A DNA stretch of 64,000 nt. Origin: Semisulcospira habei. Its lineage: Eukaryota > Mollusca > Gastropoda > Semisulcospiridae. Position numbers and translations under genes: made by a program. The stretch is taken from contig BTPG01000003.1 in the NCBI GenBank assembly GCA_036245525.1, forward strand, positions 211,366,070-211,430,069. Reading direction: 5' to 3'. This document shows positions 49,486-62,215 of the stretch, in pieces. Numbering within the stretch: the stretch's first letter is position 1; the number at the start of each line of letters is the position of its first letter. The notes beneath the pieces are model-generated. The model had not been told where the DNA came from, did no database searches, and saw only the letters and a program-made list of their open reading frames with translations.

Positions 49486-52400
49486 AGGGTGTAGAGTGTT
49501 CATGGAGAAGTAGTACCTTTGACTTTTCAGCCAGCAGCGCCTCTTGGGGCAGGCGGGAGCACTGGTCTTCACATGGCACTCAACTCTCACAGCTGGCTCC
49601 AGGTCCTTTACCTAGCCACACCCCGGTAACCGCTTCTGCTGGCGGGCGAAACGTTGTGAGGGGCTGACGCGTCTCTCAGTCAGTTGAAATACTTGGAGAG
49701 GAGACGGGCGCCGCCAAGTTCGCCTAAGCCCATTGAAAGGACTGATGGACAAGCAACAGAATAAGAATAACATGCCGGATCGGTCGGGGCCCGGATCACC
49801 AACGACCGCGCACCCCATTGGAGGTCTCCAGGGTGGGGGCGACAAGTGTGTTACTGGAACCAAACCCACCATCAAGCTGCCCACGCAAGGAATAACTATC
49901 GGAACTTGGAACGTTCGCACACTCTACCAGTGCGGCAAAGTGAAGGAACTCACCCACGAGTTGAAGCGCTATCGCTGGGACATTGTAGGACTTGCAGAAG
50001 TTCGATGGACAGGCTTCGGAGAAACAACAACAGATGAAGGCCATAAAATCTGGTTCAGCGGAAAAGAAACCAAGCACGAACATGGCGTAGCTTTTATCGT
50101 AAGGAAAGAGGTGGCTGGAACTGTCATCAGCTGCACCCCCGTGTCAAGCAGACTAATCTCCATCCGCATCTCCGCCCGACCGCACAACATCACTATCATT
50201 CAAGTATACGCTCCAACAGCAGATCATGATGATGAAGAATTAGAAGAATTTTACGAACAACTGGACAACATCATCAAGAAAACACCTAAGAAAGACATTC
50301 TGACTGTCCTCGGTGACTGGAATGCAAAGATCGGCCCTGACGCCTACCAACAATGGGCAGGAACAGCTGGCAAGTTTGGCCTTGGAGAAACAAACGACAG
50401 AGGCCTGCGACTTTTAGAGTTCGCACAGAGTCACCGTCTCACCGTTGCTAATACCCTCCATCCACACAAGAAGTCAAGAACAGTGACATGGCAATCGCCA
50501 GGAGGCCTGGTCCATAACCAGATTGACTTCATCTTGCTGCCTCGACGATTCAAATCCAGCGTTAACAAAGCACAAACGAGGTCCTTTCCTGGCGCTGATA
50601 TTGGCAGCGACCACAACCTCGTCCTTACTAGCCTCAAGTTGAAGCTGGCATTGAAACGAGATAGCAAGAGCCCTCGCATCAGATTCGACCTCCAGAAGCT
50701 AAAAGACCCGGAAGTAGAAGAGCTCTTCCAAGCCCAGGTGGGAGGCAGATTTGCAGCCTTGGCTACTTTGGACTGTGACGTAGACACCCTTGCTGGAAAT
50801 ATAAAAGAGGTGTTACTTTCTACAGCAGAAGAAGTGCTGGGGAAGCAGAGGAAGCGCAAACAGCCCTGGGTCACCGATGACATCCTCGATCTCTGTGATG
50901 AGAGGAGAGCCTGGAAGAAAAAGAGAGGCCAAGACCTCACATCAGCAAACAAGTACAGACTTGTCAACAAGAAGATCAGGAAGAGGATGAAAGAAGCCAA
51001 AGAAGATTGGATTGAAGACCAGTGTTGTAGCGTGGAAGAGGGCATGGCAAACGGCAACAGCAAGAAGGCTTATGAAACGCTAAGGACCCTCACCAAGACT
51101 CAACAGCGAACAGCCACAGTCATCGAAGACAGCAGCGGCCAACTCCTTACGGAAAACACTGCTGTACTAAACAGATGGACTGAGTACTGCCGAGACTTGT
51201 ATAACTACAAGGCTGAGCCAGACACCAGCATCCTCCAAAACAACCAGGCTGGGGCCAGGAAGGCTGAAGACCTGCCAGTGTTAGCTGAAGAGGTGGAAGC
51301 AGCCGTACGCGGCCTGAAGGGAGGAAAGTCTCCAGGTGTAGACAACATACCTGCTGAACTGTTGAAACATGGAGGAGAAGTAACAACGAAGGTCCTCACT
51401 ACACTCTGTCAAAAGATCTGGGAGCAAAAGAAATGGCCAGTAGAATGGACACAGTCTCTAGTGATCCCGCTCCCCAAGAAAGGAAACCTGAAACAGTGCC
51501 AGAACTACAGAACTATCAGTCTGATAAGTCACCCTAGCAAAGTAATGCTTAGAATCATTCTCAACCGCCTCAAAACTTTCGCCGAGGAACTGCTGGCAGA
51601 AGAACAGGCTGGCTTCAGAGTTGGAAGAAGCACTGTAGAGCAGATTTTCAACTGCCGCGTCCTGATCGAGAAACATCTGCAGCATCAGCGCGAACTCTAC
51701 CACAACTTCATTGATTTCAGGAAAGCATTTGATCGCGTCTGGCACGACGGACTCTGGCAAGTCATGAGATCGTTCAACATAGAGGAGGGACTGATCCAAA
51801 TGATAGAAGCGCTTTACAAGAACGCCTGCAGCGCGGTTCTACTTAACAATCAGTCAGGCGAGTTCTTCAGGACGACGATCGGTGTCCGTCAAGGATGCCT
51901 GCTCTCTCCTGTCCTTTTCAACATATTCCTGGAGAAGATCATGCAGGAAACCCTCCACGACCACCATACTTCAATCTCTATTGGTGGCAGATCCCTGTGC
52001 AATCTTCGATTCGCAGACGACATTGACCTCATGGCAGGCAGCAATAGTGAGCTCCAAAACCTGACAGACAAACTTTCAAGTAGCGCAGGGTCTTATGGCA
52101 TGGAGATCAGTACGGATAAAAGCAAAGTGATGATCAACACCACAAGCGACAGCAGCAGCAACATTCACATGAACGGCCAGAAGCTAGAAGAGGTCAATAG
52201 CTTCAAGTACTTGGGAGCCACCCTGTCCAAAGACGGTAGTTGCATAGCAGAGATCCGTATCAGGATAGGTACAGCAACATCCGCAATGGCCAGGCTGGAC
52301 AGGATATGGCGAAGTAACTCCATCAGCTTCACCATCAAGTACAGGCTTTACAAGTCCCTCGTAGTGTCTATTCTACTCTACGGCTGTGAGACTTGGACAC

Positions 52401-52830
52401 TGCTTGCAGACTCAGAAAAGAAAATCCAGGCCTTTGAGAACAAGTGCCTGAGGAAGTTGCTCCGCATCTCGTACCGCGAGCACAAGACCAACGAATATGT
52501 ACGGAGCATCGTCACTTTCCTGGTGGGCCCACATGAACCCCTTCTGGCAACCGTGAAACGGCGCAAGTTTGCTTGGTTTGGCCACGTGACCCGACACAAC
52601 ACCTTGTCCAAGACTATCCTCCAAGGCACTCTCGAAGGAAGTCGTCGGCGAGGTCGTCAGAGAAAGAGTTGGGTCGCAAACATAAAAGAATGGACCGAAC
52701 TCGAGATGCCAGACTTGCTTGCCACCGCCCAAAATAGAACTCAGTGGAGAGCACTGTCTGTTGCTGCTGCCTTTCAGTCCCCCCAACGCCCAGTTCGGGC
52801 AAGGGACTGATGATGATGATGATGATGATG
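49486..52830 (+). mobile_element. Full-length RTE-type LINE with target-site duplication
   Basis: Flanked by identical 11-bp copies ATTTCCTGAGC at 49475-49485 and 52831-52841. It has a ~260-bp 5' leader, one intact ORF and a 3' tail of TGATGATGATG. Inserted into a ~160-bp tandem repeat unit. Intact ORF and matching duplication mean recent insertion. Confidence 0.93.
49745..52810 (+). CDS. LINE ORF2: APE endonuclease + reverse transcriptase
   Basis: 1021 aa from the first ATG. The N-terminal apurinic-like endonuclease shows GTWNVRTL, GLAEVRWTG, VLGDWNAKIG, NQIDFILL and GSDHNLV. The RT shows SPGVDNIPAELL, EEQAGFRVGRST, FIDFRKAFDRV, GVRQGCLLSPVLFNIF, LRFADDIDLMA (catalytic DD) and FKYLGATLSKDG. 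The C terminus has FAWFGHVTRH and RRRGRQRKSW. These domains and the short TGATG tail fit the RTE clade, whose copies are often mis-annotated as craniofacial development protein 2. The enzyme would nick target DNA and copy its RNA into the break. No stop or frameshift is seen. Confidence 0.93.
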   Translation: MDKQQNKNNMPDRSGPGSPTTAHPIGGLQGGGDKCVTGTKPTIKLPTQGITIGTWNVRTLYQCGKVKELTHELKRYRWDIVGLAEVRWTGFGETTTDEGHKIWFSGKETKHEHGVAFIVRKEVAGTVISCTPVSSRLISIRISARPHNITIIQVYAPTADHDDEELEEFYEQLDNIIKKTPKKDILTVLGDWNAKIGPDAYQQWAGTAGKFGLGETNDRGLRLLEFAQSHRLTVANTLHPHKKSRTVTWQSPGGLVHNQIDFILLPRRFKSSVNKAQTRSFPGADIGSDHNLVLTSLKLKLALKRDSKSPRIRFDLQKLKDPEVEELFQAQVGGRFAALATLDCDVDTLAGNIKEVLLSTAEEVLGKQRKRKQPWVTDDILDLCDERRAWKKKRGQDLTSANKYRLVNKKIRKRMKEAKEDWIEDQCCSVEEGMANGNSKKAYETLRTLTKTQQRTATVIEDSSGQLLTENTAVLNRWTEYCRDLYNYKAEPDTSILQNNQAGARKAEDLPVLAEEVEAAVRGLKGGKSPGVDNIPAELLKHGGEVTTKVLTTLCQKIWEQKKWPVEWTQSLVIPLPKKGNLKQCQNYRTISLISHPSKVMLRIILNRLKTFAEELLAEEQAGFRVGRSTVEQIFNCRVLIEKHLQHQRELYHNFIDFRKAFDRVWHDGLWQVMRSFNIEEGLIQMIEALYKNACSAVLLNNQSGEFFRTTIGVRQGCLLSPVLFNIFLEKIMQETLHDHHTSISIGGRSLCNLRFADDIDLMAGSNSELQNLTDKLSSSAGSYGMEISTDKSKVMINTTSDSSSNIHMNGQKLEEVNSFKYLGATLSKDGSCIAEIRIRIGTATSAMARLDRIWRSNSISFTIKYRLYKSLVVSILLYGCETWTLLADSEKKIQAFENKCLRKLLRISYREHKTNEYVRSIVTFLVGPHEPLLATVKRRKFAWFGHVTRHNTLSKTILQGTLEGSRRRGRQRKSWVANIKEWTELEMPDLLATAQNRTQWRALSVAAAFQSPQRPVRARD

Positions 52831-53844
52831 ATTTCCTGAGCTCTTGTGACCCTTGACCTTTCCGAGGGGTCATCCAAAGTAGTATGCATAGATAGGTCTT
52901 ACCATCAGGTATCTCTGTAGCAAGTTTGGGTTTGAAGGTGTGAAAAGTATTTGACAAAAAACATCTTTTGTCAAAACAAAAAAAAAGGGTCGATTTTGGA
53001 CCTTTTTAAAAAATTTTTTTTTAGCTCTTGTGACCCTTCCGAGGCCGGAATCAACCAAATTAGTATGCATAGAAAGGTCTTACCATCAGGTATCTTTGTA
53101 CCAAGTTTGGGTTTGAAGTTGTGATTAGTATTTGAAAAAAAATTGACCTATTTCTTGAATTCTTGTGACCCTTGACCTTTCCGTTAGATCAACCAAATTA
53201 GTGTGTGTATAAAGGTCGTACCATCAGGTATCTTTGTACCCAGCTTGAGTTTAAAGTTGTGAACTGTATTTGAGAAAATATAAATTATGTCCAAAAATAG
53301 CTATTTTTGATATATTTCCTGACCTTTGTGAGAGGTCACCGAAATTGGTATGTTTAGAAAGGTCTTGTCACAAAGTATACTTGGGCCAAGTTTGAAGACG
53401 GTCTCCGAGAAAATGCCAACGTTAAAGTTTACGACGGCGGACGGACGGACGACACTGGCCCAGAACATAGACGCACTTTTGCTTCGCACGTGGGCCAAAA
53501 ACAATACTGTGACACCTATCAGGGCCACTGATTGTGCTTGGGACCCGCCGGCAACGCTGGAACGGACACTTAACCCAGTCGAGTCTAGCAGATGCCCTTC
53601 ATAACCGATCAGCCATTTACGAGGTAGTGATTTTCTTCAGAGTAACAAAGGTTTGGGTATATCAAAATGAAGTATGGGATGAATACATTACGCCCATGTA
53701 GAAATTGTGCCGCCGGAATTTGGAGACATTTTTTTGTAGCTAAGTTTGTACCGACGTTACCGACAGACGATTTTCCGCCATTTGCAGTTTTGTTTTGGGG
53801 GACCAGCTTTTTACGCTATCCACATTAGAAACTTTGCTGAATAA

Positions 53845-54625
53845 ATTTGACCGCCTGGAGTCACAGTTAACTCATTCTACCCCAGACAAACCACAGCAAG
53901 ATAAGGCCTCGACCATGATAGTTCAAGGGTGATGCCAGAATAGCTTGGCGCCTATCGGCGCCAAGCTATTCTGGTATCACCCATGAACTATCATGGTCAA
54001 TCTGTGTCCTGCACTGTAATGCAGTCCGTTCAGAGAACAACGGCAACATTTGGGGATTTCGGTTTTGGGGTAGAATGAGTTAAATATAACAATATTTGGA
54101 ACTCTTTGGTGGAGATAACTCACAATAAATGACTAAAAATGCTTTGTACTTTGCGGAAAACACCATCTGCTAATGCATTCAACTGAGAGCTCCTATCTGG
54201 TTTACACTCGGCATTCTTCGCATGTGGTCCCGATGGCGCAATAAGCGGTAATATGCGGGGAGTAAACGGCAAGCATAATTATCCTGTCAAAACAATGTGA
54301 TTACTTTTGTTTTATGTAATGTTCCGAGGGAAATATGACCAGTACTTGAAAATTTGACCACCTGGAGTCACAGTTAAATATAATAATATTGGGAACTCTT
54401 TGTTGGAGATAACTCACAATAAATGACTGAAAATGATTTGTACTTTGCGGAAAACAACATGTGCTAATGCATTCAAATAATTAGAGCTCCTATCTGTTTA
54501 CACTCGGCATTCTTCGCATGTGGTCCTGATGGCGCAATAAGCGTTAATATGCGGGGAGCTAACGGCAAGCATATCCTCTCAAAACAATGTGTGATTAATT
54601 TTGTTTTATGTAATGTTTCGAGGCC
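53845..54625. repeat. Local tandem duplication, ~280-bp unit
   Basis: AATTTGACC(G/A)CCTGGAGTCA, GGAGATAACTCACAATAAAT and TTCTTCGCATGTGGTCC occur in both halves; the first unit holds the hairpin at 53867. Confidence 0.9.
53867..54083. mobile_element. Family A hairpin with proven empty site
   Basis: 217 bp, TTAA-CTCATTCTACCCC to GGGGTAGAATGAG-TTAA. The duplicate of its flank at 54352-54376 has a single TTAA at the same place. Confidence 0.96.
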
Positions 54626-54954
54626 TTCAAAATAGTGATTATGTCGCTGACATTTGATGAGTGACACAGGACATTCCGACTCAAAATGTTGTGAACCATC
54701 ATACCCCCATACGATGCCTGTGTCAGTCCCAATGCAATATCCCCGTACGAAACGTATACGGATGCACATTAATCATGAATAGGGCTCGGGAAGCTGACGT
54801 CATCACGCTAGTCGTGGCGGCCATCTTGCGAGGATTCTGGACTAAGGCGCTCATAGGGAAATCGCTGTCAGGGCAATGTCAAGAAAGTCCTGACGTGCTA
54901 TAGACAATAACAGCAAGTCTTGCCATCACCGTAGGAAACCGCTAACCAGAATCT

Positions 54955-55646
<692 letters not shown>

Positions 55647-55689
55647 CATGCGCGCATCTCCAAGAGGCATAGATCCTCATGCGCCCCTT

Positions 55690-57416
55690 TTAGAATTCAA
55701 AGTGGCGCATTGGCATATCTGCTAGGCTTTTTTTTTTTCAAAAGGAGATATTTCAACATGATCAGAATTAGGTCAAAGACGAAAGGTATAGAGACCCTTG
55801 ACAGCGAGGGCAGCTCGCATATAGAAGGGACTTTGTGGGTTATGGTTCATCCCATCTTGTTGTTTGTTTCCAAAGAGGAAGAAACATGAAGAAAAACACT
55901 ATTTCGCTACTATCTGAAGTCTATCCTATCCTCTTAAGATGGCGGCCGACGCGCCGACGCTCCTAGGTAACGCGGGGAACTTCCCCAGCCCTATAGCTGG
56001 TATTTAAGATGAAGGCAGCTGCACATCAGTACTTATGCGAGATGCGGGGGTGAGGAGGGGGGGGGGGGGATTCGGCAGGGAAGGCAAGTGACAGTCCAGC
56101 CTCACAGAAATCAACCTGCACAGCAATACAAATCTTCAGATTTTCTTCTCCAAGAATATTTTGATCTCCAAATAAAAATACAGTTCATTTTTTTGTTTTA
56201 GTCAACACAATTTTCTGCCTTTGTTTTACAAAGATATTGGGATTAAGAGATATTCTGGCACCCCCTTTCGTTTCATTGGGCCCCCTCCCCTCCTCCCTGG
56301 TGGAACAGACCCACGTTTACATCAGCTATTGCGCTAAACACTCAATAAACTGCCTACTGATCCAAAGTGTTTGTGATTGTAAAGGACTCATGCAGATGTC
56401 CAAAGTGCAGCTTATATATTACTGTAAATTTTAATCCAATCAGTTGCACTGGTAAGCTATGTTGTGATGTGTGGTCACTGCCATGCAGTCTCAGTGATCA
56501 CTGATGGTACAGTTCACTAGGCAATGAAAGAATATACAGCACAATGTGAACACGTTTGAAAGTTAATGCAACGTTTTGTTTAAAATCAAACCCTATCTCA
56601 CTAGCCGTAGCCTAGCTGCACAAAAGAGGAATGACTGTATTTCGCTGCTGCGTGACATATTTGCAGTTTGTCTGCATATTGACATTTGAAGTTCGCTGAA
56701 ATCATTCTTAGCAGCTGGCACTAGCATTGAACTCGTATATCAGGATTAAAACAAGAAAGAAAACGGGGAAAGGTTACACTGAGGTGAATTAATAAATCAG
56801 TCAGTCAAATGATCAACCAATGAGGTATCCGTGTTTTATGATGAACAACTAGTTTTAAAGCGGGGGCAGGGGGGAGGGGGGGAGGAGAGGGGGGAGGTCG
56901 GGCACGTACTGCATAATGTACATCACCATACTATTCCTTTCACTGTTTCCATCACCCACTCATATCACCATTGGGCTCGGCAATGCGTTCTTATGTTTTA
57001 TTTGAACGAGTTACAAAATACACGTACTTGCTGCTGTTTTCTTATTTTCGTACTGGCTTAATCATTTTGCTGGAAGATTTACCGTTCCACACTTTAAGCC
57101 TGCGCACCCTGACACACACAAAGGTTGACTGTGTCATTGGTGTGTGTGTGTGTAGGTATAGCGTTTTGTTTGAGATGTCAGTTTTGGCCGCATCTTTAAG
57201 TTTGGTACTCCTGTGCATGTACTCAGTAGCCAAGGGTACTATTTACAGAACTGATATCTGCATGTGCAGGCTAGTTTGCGGTATCACTGGTCAATGTGTA
57301 TTGGGTGGCCTGTTGCCGTTTAAAGTGATCAGTGGTGGCATCATCCGTGATGTCTGTGTGCATTTGGCCACTGGTGCTGCTTACAAAGCTGCCATTTACA
57401 GAACTAGTGGTTGCAC
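55690..57416. other. Unassigned stretch
   Basis: No gene or classified repeat recognised; G runs at 56055 and 56865-56900, a C-hairpin half site just upstream at 55661-55690. Confidence 0.5.
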
Positions 57417-57674
57417 AGGGCCGGATCCAGCGGTGGGGGGTGGGGGGGTGGGGTGTCCATGGACCCCCCTCCCCTTCCCCCATAAAAACTACAACATAAT
57501 ACTTTGATACACTGAAGGATGATCTTTGCTCACCTTGGTGAAAAAACAAAAATAAAGCCATACTCAAAGTCAAAACAGTCAAAACTCTGCTTTAGGTGTC
57601 TGTTTCAGGTGGTTAATTTCTCCCAAAATTTTTTGGACCCCCCCCCCCCCTAAACATGTAAGTGATTCGGCCCT
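57417..57674. mobile_element. hAT-like MITE
   Basis: Terminal inverted repeats CAGGGCCGGATCCA and GATTCGGCCCTG, G-rich near the left end and C-rich near the right. hAT elements typically begin CAGGG(G/C)CGGA. No clear 8-bp duplication. Confidence 0.5.
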
Positions 57675-57731
57675 GATTGCATATGCATATTAGTTCTGTT
57701 ATTGTTATCAGGTGTGGCCTTATCTCTAAGT

Positions 57732-57802
57732 TTTGGTGCCCCTGTGCATGAGGCCAACAGTACTGTTCACAAAACTGATGGCCGCATGTGCAATGCGGAT
57801 TG
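57732..57802. mobile_element. Family D-like hairpin, decayed
   Basis: CCTGTGCATGAGGCCAACAG, GTACTGTTCAC and GGCCGCATGTGCAATG. Similar traces lie at 57240-57420. Confidence 0.5.
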
Positions 57803-57878
57803 ACTGTATAAATGAAGTTTGCAGGTTGGCAGATAACATACAGGCAGTCAATACAAGCAGTCAATACAAGCCACTTTC

Positions 57879-58092
57879 TTAACTCATTCTACCCCAACAC
57901 TGAAATCCCCAAATTTTGGCGCTGTTCTCTGAAGACTGCATTGCAGTGCAGGACACAGATCGACCATGATAGTTCAAGGGTGATGCCAGAATAGCTTGGC
58001 GCCCACAGGCGCCAAGCTATTCTGGCATCACCCTTGAACTATCATGGTCGATCCTTATCTTGCTGTGGTGTGTCTGGGGTAGAATGGGTTAA
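57879..58092. mobile_element. Family A hairpin, CTCATTCTACCCC-end subtype
   Basis: 214 bp, near-identical design to 53867; arms GATCGACCATGATAGTTCAA and inverse. Confidence 0.93.
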
Positions 58093-58166
58093 CCTCAAGT
58101 AGTATACATTTGTGCATGTCTTGTGGTGGATGTTCTGCGGTTTTGTGTGATTATATTTAAACACTG

Positions 58167-58302
58167 AAAAATAAATAAATAAATAAATAAATAATAAATA
58201 AATAAATAAATAATTTAAATAAATAAACAATAAACAAATAAAGAAATAAATGAAAGAATAAATAAATAAATAAATAATAAATAAATAAAATAAAGTAAGT
58301 AA
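58167..58302. repeat. AAAT-type repeat
   Basis: AATAAATAAATA repeats, slightly impure. Confidence 0.95.
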
Positions 58303-58844
58303 AAGATACTTGGGGCATGTGGATGCTAAGTAAAGGATAGAATAGAGAACATGCACAGATGTGCATGTCTTTTGGTGGGTGTTCTGCGGTTTTGTGTGTG
58401 TATGTGGGGTGGGGTTGGAAAAGGGCGGTATGACACCTCTTACCATACATGTGCATATCATTTCTCATGTTCTATCCTGATGTGTATGTACAAAACCTAC
58501 ATTACAAACAAACAAAAATAAATGAATAAAAGAATGCATTCCCCGGCCGGCTTCGACTGAGAATCAGAAGTCAGTTGCAAGATCAACGAGCCGTGGAAAA
58601 ACAAGTTGGTGAAAGAAATGCGTTTGTGATTCCCAATGTAGATCGACCTTGACTTCGAAATGGCCTGTCCCGGTCCGATCATGGGACGAGCGTGACGTGA
58701 GCTTAGCGCCACAGGCGGTGGGTGGCACCGGTTAGTTTTATCTGGGTTTAACGCCGAGCAGGCAACCAAGGCCATCTCACGGCGGGGGGTGGCACCGGAG
58801 TGATCTGTAATAATCAACATCATCAGTAACATGACACATCATTG

Positions 58845-59052
58845 TTAACCCATTTAGCCCAACGCCCTACAACAGGAGATGGATCGACCATGATAATTCA
58901 AGGGTAGCGCCAGATTAGCTTGGCGCCTGTCGGCGCCAAGCTAATCTGGCACTATCCTTGAATTGCCATGGTTGATTCATACCCTATGTGCAGTCTTTAA
59001 GTGACACCTCCATTTTTTTTTCAAAATGCGGTCGTGGGGTTAAAGCGGTTAA
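58845..59052. mobile_element. Family A hairpin
   Basis: TTAACCCATTTAGCCC to GGGGTTAAAGCGGTTAA; core GCGCCAGATTAGC. Confidence 0.88.
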
Positions 59053-59195
59053 ACCAGCTGTATGATTATGCGCAGTACGTAGAGATGTCATCATGAATTG
59101 TAGGTCGTACGTCCCCCTTCCTCCCCCCCCCCCCCCCGCCCCTTCCCCCGTCCCAACTCACCATTTTCGCTCGTGGTCTAATAGCCTATAATACA

Positions 59196-59608
59196 AATAT
59201 CGCAGTGGTTAAGGCGCCTGCCACCAATGCTAAAGGTGTGGGGTTCGATACCGGGTTTCGGCGTCGGATTTTTCTCCTCTAGTAAGTGTCACCGTTAATT
59301 CGGGCGGACCGTCGGGGGTTCTTTCTACGGGTACTCCGGCTCTTCCTCCCCCCTCCACTTTGGTACCGGTTTCAACCCACTTTATAAATTTCAAATACAA
59401 GCGATCAAAATTTCCGAAACCTCAGTAGCTGAGCTGACCCTTCGCACCACGTGAATGTCCTGTGTCTGTGTTGTACTGTGTCTTCAGAGTGAATGCGTGT
59501 GTGTCACGTGAGCGTGTGTGTTGGGTGAAGTTCGCGGCGCTTTGAGCCCATTCGCCGAATTGGGAAAAAGCGCCTATATAATAACCAGTATTATTATTAT
59601 TATTATTA
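59196..59608 (+). mobile_element. tRNA-derived SINE, same family as 28366
   Basis: Same head (CGCAGTGGTTAAGGCGCCTG), same CACCGTTAATTCGGGCGGAC body and ATT-repeat tail. Confidence 0.87.
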
Positions 59609-59863
59609 TGTGTCTCCTATAGGACTCACACCTAGCAAAGAGTACACCCTCTTTGCTCCTAGGCACATCAGACTGAAACCGAGGTAGAGTGAATTGATAT
59701 CGTGCCTGTGTCAGCCTCCGCCTGTGTTTAAGGCTGAAGGACCCACGGGCTGAGTGCGACCGTGACACAGAACTGCCTAATTTGAAATTCACTTGACATC
59801 AAATTGCGCACCTATTAGACGTAAGCGGATTCTACATTATTTTCCGCATCAATAATTATTATC

Positions 59864-60115
59864 TCGTGACCCCACGGCCGCATTTTCAAATTTTGGGGGT
59901 GTCACCTTAAAAGTTGCAGGAGATGGATCGACCATGATAATTTAAGGGTAGTGCCAGATTAGCTTGGCGCGAAGGCGCCAAGCTCATCTGCACTACCTTT
60001 GAATTATCATGGTCGATCCATCTCCTGATGTAGTGTGTCAAGAGAATTTGGCACTACCCTTGAAATATCACAGTCGATCCATCTCCTGCTGTAGTGTGTC
60101 GGGATTAAATGGGCT
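59864..60115. mobile_element. Family A hairpin with repeated right arm
   Basis: A palindrome at 59925-60020 is followed by a second right half (GGCACTACCCTTGAAATATC to GATTAAATGGG). Confidence 0.8.
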
Positions 60116-60119
60116 GATG

Positions 60120-60203
60120 AGGAAATGAGTGACGTCTTCAGTCGGTTCCCCAGCCCCCCCCCCCCTACCCCGTTACCCTCACTCTCTCCTCCCTCTTGGC
60201 ATG

Positions 60204-60278
<75 letters not shown>

Positions 60279-60840
60279 ACGCCTTCACGGACAGTTTTCG
60301 GTCCAAGTGACACCAATGCACACCTTACCTTTTGGCTGACAAACAGGAAGTCTGAAGCGTAGTGTTAATTTGACGCAACGTCCAATGGCGGGGCGAAATA
60401 GACTACATAGCGGGCCGCTGTGTCGCTGGAACGCACGCAGCAGGCGATTGCATGGCTCGTTGACAAACAGGACACGATCAGCAGCGAGAGATATGAATAA
60501 TTTGGCGCAACAAACATTTAGCAGAACAGAAACAGACTGTACGTAAAGTGTTGTGTCGCTGGAACGCACTTTGGTGGATTGCATGGACTCGAGAGAGCTG
60601 AGGTAGCGCGAACTAACAGACTACAGAATTATGGTGTTAAGACTTAGCACTTAAGTGATGCCAACAAAGAAAGACACGAGCGTCGGAATAACTAGGACAC
60701 TACAGCTGACTACATTGTCGAAAGTGGACAAACAGCAAGGACAGGGAGCTGCTTATCCTTGGAGGAGGTAACTTTATTACGCCAGTGGTCGCATATGACG
60801 AAATCTTTGTTAATTTAACGTCAAATAGCCCAAGGTCAGA
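60120..60840. other. Unassigned stretch
   Basis: Besides the CA repeat, holds two similar segments GTCGCTGGAACGCAC (60423 and 60555), a short local duplication. No gene seen. Confidence 0.5.
60205..60277. repeat. CA microsatellite
   Basis: About 36 CA units. Confidence 0.97.
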
Positions 60841-60842
60841 GG

Positions 60843-60905
60843 CCCATGGATACAAAGTGACGTAGATGTGCGGTGGCTCATGAGGATCTTTGCCTTTTGT
60901 TGCAG
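60843..60905. repeat. Family C remnant
   Basis: GGATACAAAGTGACGTAGAT to GGATCTTTGCCTTTTGTTGC. Confidence 0.55.
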
Positions 60906-61064
60906 TGAGATTATGTTCAGCTTTTGGCCTCGTTGGTCTGAGGTGCATTTTTTCTTTGCTTTTTTTTTTTTTTTAATTTTATTTTATTTTTTAAAATAAG
61001 TTTTTATTTTTTACATCCTGTTTACATCTTCAGTGCGTAGTAGAAAGCTGAACATCACTCAACT

Positions 61065-61131
61065 GCAAGAGGTATAGATCCTCATGAGCCCCCGCAGTTG
61101 CGGGGGGCTCATGAGGATCTATGCCTCTTGC
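61065..61131. repeat. Family C hairpin
   Basis: GCAAGAGGTATAGATCCTCA mirrored, one extra G in the right arm. Confidence 0.9.
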
Positions 61132-61267
61132 TGTAACCACTTTGTATCCACGTTCCTTTGACAGTTGAGAATCTTTGACACCGAATGGAACTGAGATGAT
61201 TTCAGAAAATTGGTCAGAGTCCGCACTGACAGAGACGGGGTAAAACGGGGCTGTCACGCCTCCGTTT

Positions 61268-61475
61268 TTAACCCTTTTACTCTTTAACCCCGGATCCCTA
61301 CAGCAGGAGATGGCTTGACCATGATAATTCAAGGGTAGTGCCAGATTAGCTTGGCGCCTTTCAGGTCAGGCGCCAAGCTAATCTGGCTCTACCCTTGAAT
61401 TATCATGGTCAAGCCATCTCCTGCAACTGGTACATAGTCGTTAGGCAACACCTCCAAAATTTGAGAAATGGGACC
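61268..61475. mobile_element. Family A hairpin, right end truncated
   Basis: TTAACCCTTTTACTC start; stops at GAGAAATGGGACC where the next repeat begins. Confidence 0.87.
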
Positions 61476-61497
61476 AGCACTACCACGAATTTTTTAA

Positions 61498-62161
61498 GTC
61501 CCTTCTATTTATAGAAGAGACTTTTTAGGACGGGTCGCAGTGGGGCGAATTTCATAACATGTCCATGATGTCAAAGGCGGACAGGCTAAACGTTTAACAA
61601 ATGAAGTAACAAGATAAAAATTACGAGATGTCTAGTTACGCTAGTCTCGCTGCTGAACGTACATTTGGCGCGAAGCCCCGTATGTGCGTATGTATGTATG
61701 TTTGCATGTGTGTGCATATGTATGTAAACAAGAAAATCTCCGATATTTCTGTACACACAAGCTTGAAACGTAGCGAAATACTTTCTTAAGTGGGTGGCTA
61801 AGAGAGCCTCCGAGCATATTGTAATTGAATGTCTAATGATTAAAGACATAAACAACCCTTTATTGGAAGTTGGTTGACCCAGATTAGAGTCCGTAATTTA
61901 TGTCATAGTTACTTTGAACTTTTGCATATAGCTAGTTTGGAGCCCGAAAGACTTTGGATGAGTTCGTAAGCCAGCTTTGTATCCTTTCAACTTCTTTAGT
62001 AAAAATTAATTCTTTTCAGGAAAGAATTAAAACACTAAAGAACTTTGACTTCTAGAGAAAGTCAGACAATGGCGGTGACGTAAAAGAGGCAACTCCGTCA
62101 CCACGTAGACACTGAAATAATACTCTAAATATGACGTCATTTTTTCTCGCGCGAGCGGCTC

Positions 62162-62194
<33 letters not shown>

Positions 62195-62215
62195 GTCTCT
62201 CTCTCTCTCTCGAGT
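61498..62215 (+). repeat. Dispersed repeat G2, copy at 61.5 kb
   Basis: GGACGGGTCGCAGTGGGGCG start, parallel to 54955; ends in a CTGT/CT repeat at 62160-62212. Confidence 0.75.

Larger units (their letters stand above)
49005..53500. repeat. ~160-bp imperfect tandem repeat array, split by the RTE LINE
   Basis: CTCTTGTGACCC recurs at about 49159, 49321, 52841, 53024 and 53162, each followed by AGGTCTTACCATCAGGTATC and CAAGTTTGGGTTTGAAG. The array ends near GACGGCGGACGGACGGACGA at 53430. Confidence 0.88.

Noticed and set aside
50431..51063. 210-aa minus-strand ORF
   Set aside because: Shadow of the RTE LINE ORF.
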